A stretch of 64,000 bases of DNA, taken from the NCBI GenBank assembly GCA_030524705.1, contig JAUNGD010000004.1:47961-111960 (forward strand), written 5' to 3'. Numbering within the stretch: the stretch's first letter is position 1; every line of letters starts with the position of its first letter. Of this stretch, positions 1-9,780 are shown piece by piece. Position numbers and translations under genes: made by a program. The notes under the pieces are model-generated. The model worked only from the letters and a program-made list of their open reading frames with translations, ran no database searches and was not told the DNA's origin. This stretch comes from Lachnospiraceae bacterium (lineage in GTDB: Bacteria; Bacillota; Clostridia; Lachnospirales; Lachnospiraceae).

Positions 1-1
1 A

Positions 2-1018
2 CTGTGGGGCTCTATCTTTTATACCTCTATCAATATTCCGTATGGCTCTATGGCATCTGCAATTTCTGAAGACCCGACAGACCGCGCGCAGCTTTCTACC
101 TGGCGTACCGTCGGAGGAACCTTGGCCGGCCTTGTAATTGGCGTCGGCACTCCGATGTTTGCATACGTTGTAGTTGACGGAAATACAGTCCTTTCCGGTA
201 CCCGCATGACAATTATTGCAGGTGTATTTGCGCTTTGTGCAGTTGTTTGCTATCTGCTTTGCTTCAATCTTGTTCAGGAGCGTGTTGTGATTGAAGCGAA
301 CAATCAGAAATTGGAAATAGGCAAGCTTCTGAAAACCTTGTTTACAAATCGTGCTCTCCTTGGAATTATTGCCGCGGCTATTTTGGTACTGCTGGCACAG
401 CTCAGTATGCAGGGAATGGCCGGATATGTATTCCCGAATTATTATGGTTCTGCTAGTGCGCAGTCGATGTCTTCTTTAACAGGAACCATTGGTATGCTGG
501 TAATTTGTGCACCGCTGGCAGTAAAGCTGTCTAAAAAGTTTGGTAAAAAGGAGCTTTCCATTGCATCCTGCTTGCTGGGAGCGGCGTCTTATGTGATCTG
601 CCTGATCCTGCGCCCGGAAAATCCTTATGTTTATATTGTATTCTATACGCTGTCCTTTACTGGCCTTGGTTTCTTTAATATGATTATATGGGCGATGATT
701 ACGGATGTAATTGATGACGCGGAGCTCCGCAACGGCGTCCGTGAGGATGGAACCATCTATTCTGTTTATTCTTTCGCAAGAAAAATAGGACAGGCGCTTT
801 CATCAGGTATGGTCGGCGGTTTGATGGGGATGATCGGATATTCAAAAGAAACGGCATTTGACCCGGAAGTCCTGGACGGAATCTTTAATATATCCTGTAT
901 CGTGCCGATTATAGGGCTGGTGGCGGTTGCTCTTGCATTGATGTTTATTTATCCTCTGAACAAACAGCGCGTGGAAGAAAACTGTGCGGAGCTGGCCCGC
1001 AGACGGGAAGCAAAATAA
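2..1018 (+). CDS. GPH-family sugar:cation symporter, 5' end cut by the window
   Basis: The reading frame is open from base 2, so the N-terminus lies outside the window. The first visible residues (IPYGSMASAISEDPTDRAQL) match the conserved MelB/UidB/XynP cytoplasmic loop of the glycoside-pentoside-hexuronide family, with TWR following. About eight hydrophobic segments remain and the protein ends with a basic tail (ARRREAK). The family moves glycosides and hexuronides with Na+ or H+ across the inner membrane. The operon context of glucuronate catabolism suggests a glucuronide or glucuronate-containing oligosaccharide as substrate; this is inference. The HAD gene starts 56 bp downstream. Confidence 0.88.
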   Translation: MWGSIFYTSINIPYGSMASAISEDPTDRAQLSTWRTVGGTLAGLVIGVGTPMFAYVVVDGNTVLSGTRMTIIAGVFALCAVVCYLLCFNLVQERVVIEANNQKLEIGKLLKTLFTNRALLGIIAAAILVLLAQLSMQGMAGYVFPNYYGSASAQSMSSLTGTIGMLVICAPLAVKLSKKFGKKELSIASCLLGAASYVICLILRPENPYVYIVFYTLSFTGLGFFNMIIWAMITDVIDDAELRNGVREDGTIYSVYSFARKIGQALSSGMVGGLMGMIGYSKETAFDPEVLDGIFNISCIVPIIGLVAVALALMFIYPLNKQRVEENCAELARRREAK

Positions 1019-1073
1019 GGAACTATCAGATATAAAATGGAATGGCAAAAAAAGTTAAGGATAGGAGAGGGTA

Positions 1074-1922
1074 ATGGCTTCAGTATTTGATAGATTTGAA
1101 AAAAATAAGGAATATTTGATTTGCGTGGATTCAGACGGCTGTGCGATGGATACCATGAACAGTAAACATATTAAATGTTTTGGGCCATGTATGGTTGAAG
1201 AGTGGGGGCTCAAGGAATGGGAGGAAGCGATTCTGGCCAGATGGAATGATATCAATCTTTATACTATGACCAGAGGGATCAACCGTTTCCAGGGATTGCT
1301 CAAAGCCCTGAAGGAAATAGATGGACAGTATGTGCCGATAGAGGGGCTGGATGATTTGGAGCAGTGGGTAGAAAATACTCCCGAATTGTCCAACGGTTCA
1401 CTGAAAAAGGAAATAGAAAGAACTGGGAGCGCCGTGCTGAAGAAAGCGCTGCGCTGGTCGGAAGCCGTAAATACGAGCATTCAGATGCTTGATGAAAAGG
1501 ATAAGCAGCCGTTCGCAGGCGTGAAAGAAGCATTGTCCCACGCGCACAGGTTTGCGGATATAGCGATCGTATCTTCAGCAAACCTGCAGGCAGTTATGGA
1601 AGAATGGGATGTGCATGGGCTTTTGGAGCATACGGACATTGTCCTGGCACAGGATGCGGGGAGCAAAGCGTACTGTATCGGAGAATTGCTTAAAAAGGGA
1701 TATGAGAAAGACAAGGTGCTGATGACCGGGGATGCGCCGGGGGATTACAAAGCGGCACAGTCAAACGGCGTGTTCTATTATCCGATTTTGGTTCGCCATG
1801 AGGCGGAATCCTGGGCGGAGTTTAAAGAGACGGCGGTTTCCAGATTATCGGGCGGAAGCTATGAAGGCGCATACCAGCAGGAAAAAGTAGATGCTTTCCT
1901 GCGCAATCTGGGAGCGGAATAG
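1074..1922 (+). CDS. HAD-superfamily hydrolase
   Basis: A 282-residue protein with the HAD motif I near the N-terminus (VDSDG, nucleophile Asp19 and acid/base Asp21), an all-helical insertion of roughly residues 45-165 that looks like a C1-type cap, and a motif III/IV region near residue 215 (MTGDAPGDYKAA). It is a likely soluble phosphatase or phosphoglycomutase-like enzyme. The AGGAGAGG site just before ATG 1074 fixes the start. It lies between a symporter and a GH3 glycosidase in the glucuronate operon, so it may act on a phosphorylated sugar from this pathway. The substrate cannot be told from sequence. Confidence 0.8.
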   Translation: MASVFDRFEKNKEYLICVDSDGCAMDTMNSKHIKCFGPCMVEEWGLKEWEEAILARWNDINLYTMTRGINRFQGLLKALKEIDGQYVPIEGLDDLEQWVENTPELSNGSLKKEIERTGSAVLKKALRWSEAVNTSIQMLDEKDKQPFAGVKEALSHAHRFADIAIVSSANLQAVMEEWDVHGLLEHTDIVLAQDAGSKAYCIGELLKKGYEKDKVLMTGDAPGDYKAAQSNGVFYYPILVRHEAESWAEFKETAVSRLSGGSYEGAYQQEKVDAFLRNLGAE

Positions 1923-1947
1923 ACTGATTGTAGGAGAGGAGACCAAT

Positions 1948-3714
1948 ATGGTTGATTTGAAATCAAATCCTTATTTTTTGACGGATGAGGACTGCAAATG
2001 GGTGGAAGAGACGATCGCCGGCATGACAGATGAAGAAAAAGTCGGACAGCTTTTCTTTCAGTTAACTCAGTCGCAGGATGAGGAATATTTGAAAGAACTG
2101 ATGGAGAAATACCATCTTGGAGGGTGCCGCTATAATGCGGCGCCCGGTAAAACGATTCAGGAACAGAATAGGATATTGCAGAAGTATGCGAAGATTCCGG
2201 TAATTATTGCTTGTAATACGGAGGCCGGAGGCGATGGGGCGTGTGCGGACGGAACAGCGATTGCGTCGGGGGTAAAGATCGGGGCAACCGGAAATGAACA
2301 ATATGCATATGCGCTGGGCAAAATGGCGAATGAGGAAGCGGCTGCAATTGGCTGTAATATGGCGTTTGCTCCGGTTTGCGATATTGCTTATAATTGGGAA
2401 AACACGGAAGTCATTACCCGTGCTTTCGGCAATGACCCTGAGCGTGTGGCAAAGATGAGCGCCGCATATTTAAACGGCGCGCATACGATTCCGGGCTTTG
2501 TCTGTGCGGCGAAGCATTTTCCGGGAAACGGACAGGATTTCCGGGATGCACACCTTGCAAATAATGTGAATTATTTTGACGTAGAGGAATGGGACGCAAC
2601 ATATGGCCTTGTATACAGGACGTTGTTTGAAAACGGGCTTGAGGCCGTTATGGGCGGGCATATCATGCTTCCTAAATATGCGAGAGCAATCAACCCCGAA
2701 CTGACGGATGAAGAGATGATGCCGGCTACATTAAGCCCTGAAATTATGACCGGGCTGCTTCGCGGCAGGCTGGGATTCAATGGAATGGTAGTGACGGATG
2801 CATCGCATATGGTTGCGATGACAGACCGGATGAAGCGTTCTGAGATGCTGCCGCGGGCGATCAATGCAGGCTGTGATATGTTCCTGTTTTTCAATGATCC
2901 GGAAGAGGATTTCTCTACGATGCTCAAAGCATATCAGGAAGGTACCATCAGTGAAGAACGGATGACGGAAGCCTTGACGCGTATTCTGGGCCTGAAAGCA
3001 CATATGGGCCTGCATAAAAAGGCAAAAGAAGCGTTGGTGGCCGGGCCGGAAGCTCTGGAGAAGATTCTTGGAAATGAAAAATATAAAGAGACGGCAAAGG
3101 CGATCAGTAAGGACAGCATCACATTGGTGAAATATAAAGACAAAGAGGTGCTGCCGGTCACGCCAAAGAGGTACCGCCGCATTATGATCGTCCATATTAA
3201 GGGAACCGGCGGGCCAATGGCAGAGCTGATGAAGATGGCAGGAGTAAAAGGAGAAAATGCAGCAGAGCTTTTGAAGGAAAAGCTGTGCAGCAAAGGGTTT
3301 GATGCTTTTATTTACGAGAGTCCGCTGGACCGCATAAAGAAGCAGGCCGCTGAGGGAAAGAAGCCGGATTTAAACGTATATTTTGCAGGAAAAAATGCTA
3401 TTTCAGATTTTGTAAAAGATATGGATCTTGTCATTACTCTTTGTGATGTCTCAAGCGGTAGGCCGGTATTCGGCATGTCTAAGGGCGGCGGCGAGATTCC
3501 GTGGTATGTCTATGAGGTGCCGGTGGTTGTAGTGGGCTGCGGGCAGCCTACCATGCTGGCGGATATTCCGCAGGCGCGCACTTACATTAATACTTACGAT
3601 TCAAAGAGCCATACTTTTGACGCGTTGGTAGAAAAGCTTATGGAAGGTCCCGAAGCATTTGCGGGAATTGATCCGATTGACAGCTATTGCGGGCTGTTCG
3701 ACGCGCATTTGTGA
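1948..3714 (+). CDS. Glycoside hydrolase family 3, beta-N-acetylhexosaminidase type
   Basis: The protein has 588 residues from ATG 1948, which follows GGAGAGG; the frame stays open upstream but without a better site. A GH3 TIM barrel carries KHFPG at residues 189-193 and the catalytic nucleophile Asp284 in a VTDASHM context. Downstream of KHFPG lies Asp200-Ala-His202, matching the Asp-His dyad that supplies acid/base catalysis in NagZ-type hexosaminidases. A C-terminal alpha/beta domain follows. No signal peptide is visible, so it should act in the cytoplasm on imported oligosaccharide. Its position in a glucuronate operon suggests a mixed GlcNAc/glucuronate substrate. Beta-glucosidase or beta-glucuronidase activity is less likely but not excluded. 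Confidence 0.86.
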   Translation: MVDLKSNPYFLTDEDCKWVEETIAGMTDEEKVGQLFFQLTQSQDEEYLKELMEKYHLGGCRYNAAPGKTIQEQNRILQKYAKIPVIIACNTEAGGDGACADGTAIASGVKIGATGNEQYAYALGKMANEEAAAIGCNMAFAPVCDIAYNWENTEVITRAFGNDPERVAKMSAAYLNGAHTIPGFVCAAKHFPGNGQDFRDAHLANNVNYFDVEEWDATYGLVYRTLFENGLEAVMGGHIMLPKYARAINPELTDEEMMPATLSPEIMTGLLRGRLGFNGMVVTDASHMVAMTDRMKRSEMLPRAINAGCDMFLFFNDPEEDFSTMLKAYQEGTISEERMTEALTRILGLKAHMGLHKKAKEALVAGPEALEKILGNEKYKETAKAISKDSITLVKYKDKEVLPVTPKRYRRIMIVHIKGTGGPMAELMKMAGVKGENAAELLKEKLCSKGFDAFIYESPLDRIKKQAAEGKKPDLNVYFAGKNAISDFVKDMDLVITLCDVSSGRPVFGMSKGGGEIPWYVYEVPVVVVGCGQPTMLADIPQARTYINTYDSKSHTFDALVEKLMEGPEAFAGIDPIDSYCGLFDAHL

Positions 3715-3753
3715 TGAAAAATTTTTCAAATAAAAGGAAAGGAAGAAAAAACA

Positions 3754-4827
3754 ATGCAGATGACATTAAGATGGTACGGTTCTAAATTTGATACCGTTAC
3801 GTTAAAACAGATTCGTCAGATACCGGGTGTTACAGGTGTGATTACGACTCTCTACGATACTCAGCCGGGTGAAGTGTGGAGCAGGGAACGGATTCGTGCA
3901 ATGAAAGAGGAGGTTGAAGCGGCAGGGCTTTCGATTGCGGGAATTGAGAGTGTGAATATCCATGATGATATTAAGACAGGAGCGGGAAACCGTGACCAGT
4001 ATATTGCAAATTATATTGAGACTTTGGAGAATCTGGGAAAAGAGGATATCCATCTTGTGTGCTACAATTTCATGCCGGTATTTGACTGGACCAGAACGGA
4101 GCTTGCAAGAGTCAGGCCGGATGGCTCTACCGTGCTGGCTTATACACAGGAAGCGGTAGATGCGCTGGATCCGGAAAAGATGTTTGATTCTATTGCCGGG
4201 GATATGAACGGAACCGTGATGCCGGGCTGGGAACCGGAGCGTATGGCAAAGGTGAAAGAGCTGTTTGAGCTGTACAAGGATGTGGATGAAGAAAAGCTGT
4301 TCGAGAACCTGAAATATTTTTTGGAGAAGATCATGCCGGTCTGCAATGAATATGATATCAAAATGGCGATCCATCCGGATGATCCTGCATGGAGTGTATT
4401 CGGGCTTCCGAGAATTATTACATGTAAAGAAAATATCCTGAGAATGATGAAAATGGTAGACGACCCACACAACGGTGTTACTTTTTGTTCTGGTTCTTAC
4501 GGGACGAACCTGAACAATGACCTGCCGGATATGATCCGTTCCTTAAAGGGAAGAGTTCATTTTGCACACGTACGCAACCTGAAATTCATTACGCCGACCA
4601 ATTTTGAAGAGGCGGCGCATCTGTCTTCTGACGGAACCTTTGATATGTATGAGATTATGAAGGCTCTGTATGATATCGGATTTGACGGACCGATCCGCCC
4701 GGACCACGGACGTATGATTTGGGATGAAGTGGGAATGCCGGGATATGGCCTTTATGACAGGGCGCTGGGCGCAACGTATCTGAATGGCCTGTGGGAGGCA
4801 ATCGAGAAGGCAGATCAGAGAAAATAG
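3754..4827 (+). CDS. uxuA: Mannonate dehydratase UxuA
   Basis: The 357 residues match UxuA in length and in its start (MQMTLRWYGSKFDTVTL). The enzyme dehydrates D-mannonate to 2-keto-3-deoxy-D-gluconate in the cytoplasm using a divalent metal. Family signatures include the KMAIHPDDPAW segment and the GSYG and HVRN motifs, with DGPIRPDHGRM near the C-terminus; these supply metal and substrate ligands in the TIM barrel. AAGGAAAGGAAG precedes the start. The gene lies between the GH3 enzyme and the fructuronate reductase, giving adjacent steps of the glucuronate pathway. Confidence 0.96.
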   Translation: MQMTLRWYGSKFDTVTLKQIRQIPGVTGVITTLYDTQPGEVWSRERIRAMKEEVEAAGLSIAGIESVNIHDDIKTGAGNRDQYIANYIETLENLGKEDIHLVCYNFMPVFDWTRTELARVRPDGSTVLAYTQEAVDALDPEKMFDSIAGDMNGTVMPGWEPERMAKVKELFELYKDVDEEKLFENLKYFLEKIMPVCNEYDIKMAIHPDDPAWSVFGLPRIITCKENILRMMKMVDDPHNGVTFCSGSYGTNLNNDLPDMIRSLKGRVHFAHVRNLKFITPTNFEEAAHLSSDGTFDMYEIMKALYDIGFDGPIRPDHGRMIWDEVGMPGYGLYDRALGATYLNGLWEAIEKADQRK

Positions 4828-4848
4828 ATTGTGGAAAGGGATGGAAGG

Positions 4849-6453
4849 ATGCAGTTAAATGAACAAGGTTTAATCAAAGAAAAGGCCCAGTGGGAAGCGG
4901 CCGGGTACCGCCTTCCGCAGTACGATCACGCTGCTATGGTGAAAGCCACCAAGGAGAATCCGTTTTGGGTTCATTTTGGGGCAGGAAATATTTTCCGTGC
5001 ATTTCAGGCAAATGTCGTTCAGGATCTGTTAAATAATAAGACTCTGGACCGCGGGCTGATCGCTGTAGGCGGCCATGAAGCAATGGAAAAGCTGAGTCAT
5101 CCCCATGATAACTATTCTGTACTTGTGACGCTGAAGGCGGATGGAAGCATTGAGAAGACGATTGTGGGAAGTGTGGCAGAATCTTTGACGATGGATGCGG
5201 GGTATGAAGCAGATTTTGAGAGGCTGAAAGAAATCTTTACAAAGAAATCCCTGCAGATGGTTAGCTTCACGGTTACAGAAAAAGGCTACAATCTTACAAA
5301 AGGAGATGGTACCTGGACGCCCGAGGTGGAACGGGACCTGCAGGAAGGCCCCCAAAAGCCTGTAAGCTATATGGGAAAAATCGCATCTTTCCTGTATGCG
5401 AGGTATCAGGCAGGGCAGTATCCGGTGGCCATGGTCAGCATGGATAATTGTTCTCATAACGGAACAAAGCTGCATGAGACGGTTGCCGTATTTGTTAAGC
5501 ACTGGACACAGAGCGGCCTGGTGGATGCAGGATTTGCAGATTATATTGAAGATGCGGCGAAGGTATCCTTCCCGTGGACGATGATTGATAAAATCACGCC
5601 GCGCCCGGATGCAAAAGTGGAAGCGCTCCTTGCCGAGGATGGGATCTCAGATTTGAAGCCGATCATTACGGCAAAGAAGACGTATATCGCCCCGTTTGTG
5701 AATGCGGAGGAATGCCAGTATCTTGTGGTCGAAGATGCATTCCCCAACGGCAGGCCCGAACTTGAGAAGGGAGGGCTGATTTTCACAGAGAAAGAGATTG
5801 TGGATAGGGTGGAAAAGATGAAGGTGTGCACCTGCCTGAATCCATTGCATACGGCGTTGGCTGTTTTTGGCTGTCTCCTTGGCTTTGACCTGATTTCCGA
5901 TGAGATGAAGGATGAAACGCTGAGAAAGCTAGTGGAAGGAATCGGTTATACGGAAGGCCTTCCGGTGGTTGTCGATCCTGGCGTGCTGGATCCGAAGGAA
6001 TTTATTGATACGGTGCTGAACACAAGGCTGCCGAACCCGTTTATGCCGGATACGCCGCAGAGAATCGCAACCGATACTTCACAGAAGCTGGCAATCCGTT
6101 TCGGAGAGACGATAAAGGCGTATGCGGCCAGAGAAGATTTGGAAGTGGCGGATCTGAAGCTGATTCCTTTAGTATTTGCCGGATGGCTGCGCTATTTGAC
6201 GGGGATTAACGATGCGGGAGAAGCTTTTGAACTGAGTCCGGACCCCGTATTGGAAACAGTGCGCCAGCATGTGGCAGGACTGAAGCTGGGAGATTTTGCA
6301 GATGGCGGGGAGCTTCGGCCGATTTTGGAAAATGAGAAGATTTTTGGCGTGAATCTGTATGAGGCTGGCCTGGCTGAAAAGGTAGTCGGTTATTTTAACG
6401 AGATGCAAAAAGGGCCGGGAGCTGTACGGAATACACTGGAAAAGTATGTGTAG
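4849..6453 (+). CDS. uxuB: Fructuronate reductase (mannitol dehydrogenase family)
   Basis: A 534-residue member of the polyol-specific long-chain dehydrogenase family. The N-terminal Rossmann domain begins around residue 35 with the family motif VHFGAGNIFRAF, and a C-terminal helical mannitol dehydrogenase domain follows. The conserved lysine motif appears as KMKVCTCLNPLHTALAV, where E. coli-type enzymes have KxxxLNxxH. It should reduce D-fructuronate to D-mannonate with NADH. I chose ATG 4849 because AAAGGG at 4835-4840 sits at good spacing; an in-frame GTG at 4831 has no site. It is directly followed by uxaC. Confidence 0.93.
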   Translation: MQLNEQGLIKEKAQWEAAGYRLPQYDHAAMVKATKENPFWVHFGAGNIFRAFQANVVQDLLNNKTLDRGLIAVGGHEAMEKLSHPHDNYSVLVTLKADGSIEKTIVGSVAESLTMDAGYEADFERLKEIFTKKSLQMVSFTVTEKGYNLTKGDGTWTPEVERDLQEGPQKPVSYMGKIASFLYARYQAGQYPVAMVSMDNCSHNGTKLHETVAVFVKHWTQSGLVDAGFADYIEDAAKVSFPWTMIDKITPRPDAKVEALLAEDGISDLKPIITAKKTYIAPFVNAEECQYLVVEDAFPNGRPELEKGGLIFTEKEIVDRVEKMKVCTCLNPLHTALAVFGCLLGFDLISDEMKDETLRKLVEGIGYTEGLPVVVDPGVLDPKEFIDTVLNTRLPNPFMPDTPQRIATDTSQKLAIRFGETIKAYAAREDLEVADLKLIPLVFAGWLRYLTGINDAGEAFELSPDPVLETVRQHVAGLKLGDFADGGELRPILENEKIFGVNLYEAGLAEKVVGYFNEMQKGPGAVRNTLEKYV

Positions 6454-6463
6454 GAGAAAAAAC

Positions 6464-7894
6464 ATGAGAGCATTTTTAGATGAGGATTTTTTGCTGTCAA
6501 CAAAAACTGCCCGGAAATTATACCATGAATATGCAGAGGTGATGCCGGTTCTGGATTATCATTGCCATATCAGCCCGCAGGAAATTTATGAAGACCGGAA
6601 ATTTGATAATATTACGCAGGTATGGTTGGGGGCCGATCACTATAAATGGCGTCAGATGCGTTCGAATGGCGTAGAGGAGAAGTACATTACCGGAGACGCA
6701 TCCGACCGGGAAAAATTTCAGAAGTGGGCGGAAACGCTGGAGATGGCGATTGGCAACCCGCTGTACCACTGGAGCCATTTGGAATTAAAACGGTATTTCG
6801 GGTACGAAGGCTATCTGAACCGTGATACGGCGGAGGAAGTTTGGAACCTTTGCAATGAGAAGCTGCAGGGGGGCTTGAGCGCAAGGAAAATGATACAGAT
6901 GTCAAATGTAACATTGATTTGTACGACGGACGACCCGGTGGATTCTCTTGAGTGGCATAAGAAGATTGCGGAGGATGACAGCTTTACTACGGCTGTGCTT
7001 CCGGCGTGGCGGCCGGATAAAGCTATGAGCCTTGAAAAGCCGGATTATCTGGTTTATTTAAAAGAACTGGAAAGAGTATCGGGAGTAGAGATTAACAGCT
7101 TTGCAGCGCTGGTCGACGCCCTGAGAAAACGCATGGATTTCTTTGCGGCTATGGGCTGCAGCGTATCCGACCATGGGCTTGCGTATGTAATGTATGAGCC
7201 GTCTGCACCGGAAACAGTCGAAAAAATTTTTGCAAAGAGGCTGTCGGGCGATAGTGTTTCTCCAATCGAAGAAAAACAGTTTAAGACGGCGTTTATGGTT
7301 GAGCTTGGCCGGGAATACCATAAAAGAAATTGGGTGATGCAGCTTCATTATGGCGTGAAGCGTGATAATAACGGAAAAATATTTGGGGAGCTTGGCCCGG
7401 ATGCGGGAATTGATTGTATCAATAATTATGCTCCGTCATCTGAAATGGCAGAGTATCTGAATGCGCTGGCAAAAACAGATGAATTGCCGAAGACCATCCT
7501 ATATTCTTTAAATCCGGTGGATAATGCCGCTATTGGAACCATCATCGGATGTTTTCAGGATAGCAGCGCAGCCGGAAAAATCCAACAGGGAAGCGCATGG
7601 TGGTTCAATGACCACAAAACAGGTATGACGGACCAGATGATTTCATTGGCAAATCTTGGATTGCTGGGCAATTTTATTGGGATGCTGACGGACTCCAGAA
7701 GTTTTCTTTCTTATACCAGACATGAGTATTTCCGCAGGATTATGTGTGAGCTGATCGGAAGCTGGGTAGAAAATGGGGAATATCCTCCAGATTATACGGC
7801 TCTGGAAAGAATCGTGAAGGGGATCTCCTATAGGAATGCGGTACGGTATTTTGGGTTTGAACACAATGTACCGGCTGCCGGAATTGATTTATAA
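6464..7894 (+). CDS. uxaC: Glucuronate isomerase UxaC
   Basis: The 476 residues open with the UxaC signature (MRAFLDEDFLLSTKTARKLY) and carry the metal-binding YHCHISP motif near residue 34. The enzyme interconverts D-glucuronate and D-fructuronate (and galacturonate/tagaturonate), the entry step of this pathway. Later family segments include the MQLHYGVKRDNN stretch and TDSRSFLSYTRHEYFRR near the C-terminus. ATG 6464 follows AGGAG at 6452-6456, which overlaps the stop of uxuB; the upstream in-frame ATG at 6446 has no site. Tight spacing implies translational coupling. Confidence 0.97.
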   Translation: MRAFLDEDFLLSTKTARKLYHEYAEVMPVLDYHCHISPQEIYEDRKFDNITQVWLGADHYKWRQMRSNGVEEKYITGDASDREKFQKWAETLEMAIGNPLYHWSHLELKRYFGYEGYLNRDTAEEVWNLCNEKLQGGLSARKMIQMSNVTLICTTDDPVDSLEWHKKIAEDDSFTTAVLPAWRPDKAMSLEKPDYLVYLKELERVSGVEINSFAALVDALRKRMDFFAAMGCSVSDHGLAYVMYEPSAPETVEKIFAKRLSGDSVSPIEEKQFKTAFMVELGREYHKRNWVMQLHYGVKRDNNGKIFGELGPDAGIDCINNYAPSSEMAEYLNALAKTDELPKTILYSLNPVDNAAIGTIIGCFQDSSAAGKIQQGSAWWFNDHKTGMTDQMISLANLGLLGNFIGMLTDSRSFLSYTRHEYFRRIMCELIGSWVENGEYPPDYTALERIVKGISYRNAVRYFGFEHNVPAAGIDL

Positions 7895-7939
7895 GGAAAC
7901 AATTGGATTAGTTTTATGGAAACGGAGGTTGCAAAAAAG

Positions 7940-8578
7940 ATGAAAACAATGGAAGAACAATTTCGCAAAGTAGGCGTAGTTCCGGTGGTGGTGCTGAATG
8001 ATGCAAAGGATGCCCTGCCTTTAGCGGACGCGCTTGTAGAGGGGGGATTGCCCTGCGCAGAGGTGACTTTTCGAACCGATGCGGCGGCGGAGTCTATTCG
8101 CTTGATGGCAGAAAAATATCCTGAGATGTTGATAGGGGCCGGCACAGTTCTGACGATTGAGCAGGTCGAGCGTGCAGTAGCAGCAGGGGCAAAGTTTATT
8201 GTCAGCCCGGGATTTGATCCTGAGATTGTAGATTATTGTCTGGAAAAGGAGATTCCGGTATTTCCGGGGTGTATTACTCCGACAGAGTTAGCGCAGGCTG
8301 TAAAGCGCGGGCTGAAGGTAGTAAAATTTTTCCCGGCAGAGCAGTTTGGTGGAATCAGCACGATCAAGGCACTGGCCGCACCGTATACGACGGTGAAATT
8401 TATGCCGACAGGCGGAGTAAATGCAAAGAACCTGCATGATTATTTAAGCTGTGATAAAATTATCTGCTGCGGCGGAAGCTGGATGGTAAAAGGTGATTTG
8501 ATTGAGGCAGGCGAGTTTGATAAAATCCGCGAACTGACAAAAGAGGCGGTTGCGCTGGCAGAGAAAATCCGTGCTTAA
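7940..8578 (+). CDS. eda: KDPG/KHG aldolase
   Basis: A class I aldolase of 212 residues that cleaves 2-keto-3-deoxy-6-phosphogluconate to pyruvate and glyceraldehyde 3-phosphate. The family landmarks are visible: GVVPVVVLND at the N-terminus, EVTFRTDAA, the GAGTVLT motif, SPGFDPE, and the Schiff-base lysine in VVKFFPAEQFGG, then PTGGVNAKN. GGAGG at 7924-7928 favours ATG 7940. An in-frame ATG at 7916 would add eight residues and 7949 would remove three. It is the last carbon-cleaving step of the glucuronate operon. Confidence 0.95.
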   Translation: MKTMEEQFRKVGVVPVVVLNDAKDALPLADALVEGGLPCAEVTFRTDAAAESIRLMAEKYPEMLIGAGTVLTIEQVERAVAAGAKFIVSPGFDPEIVDYCLEKEIPVFPGCITPTELAQAVKRGLKVVKFFPAEQFGGISTIKALAAPYTTVKFMPTGGVNAKNLHDYLSCDKIICCGGSWMVKGDLIEAGEFDKIRELTKEAVALAEKIRA

Positions 8579-8637
8579 TCGGCGGTTGTTTTGTTAGCTG
8601 CGGAGAATTACAGAAGACGGTATCAGGAGGAAGAAAA

Positions 8638-9735
8638 ATGGATTTAAATTTAAGGCCGGCAAAGGAATGCAGATATGACGCAGTATCTCTGGGAGAGGTC
8701 ATGCTTCGGCTGGACCCCGGCGAGGGCAGGATCAGGACCGCAAGATCGTTCCGTGCATGGGAAGGAGGCGGCGAATATAATGTAGTCCGCGGCTTGAGGA
8801 GATGCTTCGGAATGCGGACGGCCGTTATCACCGCATTTGCTGACAATGAAGTAGGAAAGCTGATGGAGGATTTCATACTTCAGGGGGGCGTTGATACGGA
8901 GCTGATCAAATGGATGAAGACAGACGGAATCGGACGGACTTGCCGAAATGGTTTGAATTTTACAGAACGCGGTTTCGGTATCCGCGGGGCTGTCGGATGT
9001 TCTGACCGTGCGAACACGGCAATCTCGAAAGCAACGCCGGAAGATTTTGATTTTGATTATATTTTTGGTGAGCTGGGAGTGCGCTGGCTGCACACGGGAG
9101 GAATTTATGCGGCTCTTTCTGAGCAATCCTGTGAAACTGTACTGGCAGCGATCAAGGCGGCTAGAAAATACGGCACGGTGATTTCTTATGACTTAAATTA
9201 CCGTCCGTCTATGTGGAGCGCTATCGGCGGGCTGGAAAAGGCGCAGGCAGTCAACAAAGAGATCGCGCAGTATGTGGATGTTATGATCGGTAATGAAGAA
9301 GATTTCACAGCATGCCTTGGGTTTGAGATTGAAGGCAATGACGCTGATCTGAAGGAATTGAATCTGGATGGTTACCGGAAGATGATAGATGAGGCGGCGA
9401 AGGCGTATCCGAATTTCAAAGCCGTCGCAACGACATTGCGTGAGGTAAAAACAGCAACGGTCAATGACTGGAGTGCGATCTGCTGGGCGGACGGCAAGAT
9501 TTACAAGGCAAAAGATTATAAGGGCCTTGAAATTATGGACCGTGTCGGCGGCGGCGATTCCTTCGCTTCAGGGTTGATCTACGGCTTAATGACGACGGGT
9601 GATGCAGAGGCGGCCGTTAATTACGGCGCAGCCCATGGCGCACTGGCAATGACCACACCGGGCGATACCACAATGGCAAGCAAAAAAGAAGTAGAGGCCA
9701 TAATGGGAGGCGCAGGTGCAAGGGTGCAGCGGTAA
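8638..9735 (+). CDS. kdgK: 2-keto-3-deoxygluconate kinase (PfkB family)
   Basis: A PfkB-family sugar kinase of 365 residues, somewhat longer than the roughly 310-340 usual for KdgK. It has the substrate-binding start (LGEVMLRLDPGEGR, then EGGGEYNVVRGLRR) and the C-terminal catalytic motif DRVGGGDSFASG, whose Asp is the base. In context it phosphorylates KDG from UxuA to give KDPG for the aldolase just upstream. AGGAGGAAGAAAA precedes the start. The cluster ends 46 bp later at a strong terminator, so this is the last gene of the operon. Another ketose kinase specificity is possible but unlikely here. Confidence 0.92.
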   Translation: MDLNLRPAKECRYDAVSLGEVMLRLDPGEGRIRTARSFRAWEGGGEYNVVRGLRRCFGMRTAVITAFADNEVGKLMEDFILQGGVDTELIKWMKTDGIGRTCRNGLNFTERGFGIRGAVGCSDRANTAISKATPEDFDFDYIFGELGVRWLHTGGIYAALSEQSCETVLAAIKAARKYGTVISYDLNYRPSMWSAIGGLEKAQAVNKEIAQYVDVMIGNEEDFTACLGFEIEGNDADLKELNLDGYRKMIDEAAKAYPNFKAVATTLREVKTATVNDWSAICWADGKIYKAKDYKGLEIMDRVGGGDSFASGLIYGLMTTGDAEAAVNYGAAHGALAMTTPGDTTMASKKEVEAIMGGAGARVQR

Positions 9736-9780
9736 AATACTATATTCCTAATTCCTAAATGTATCAATATAATGTAATAA

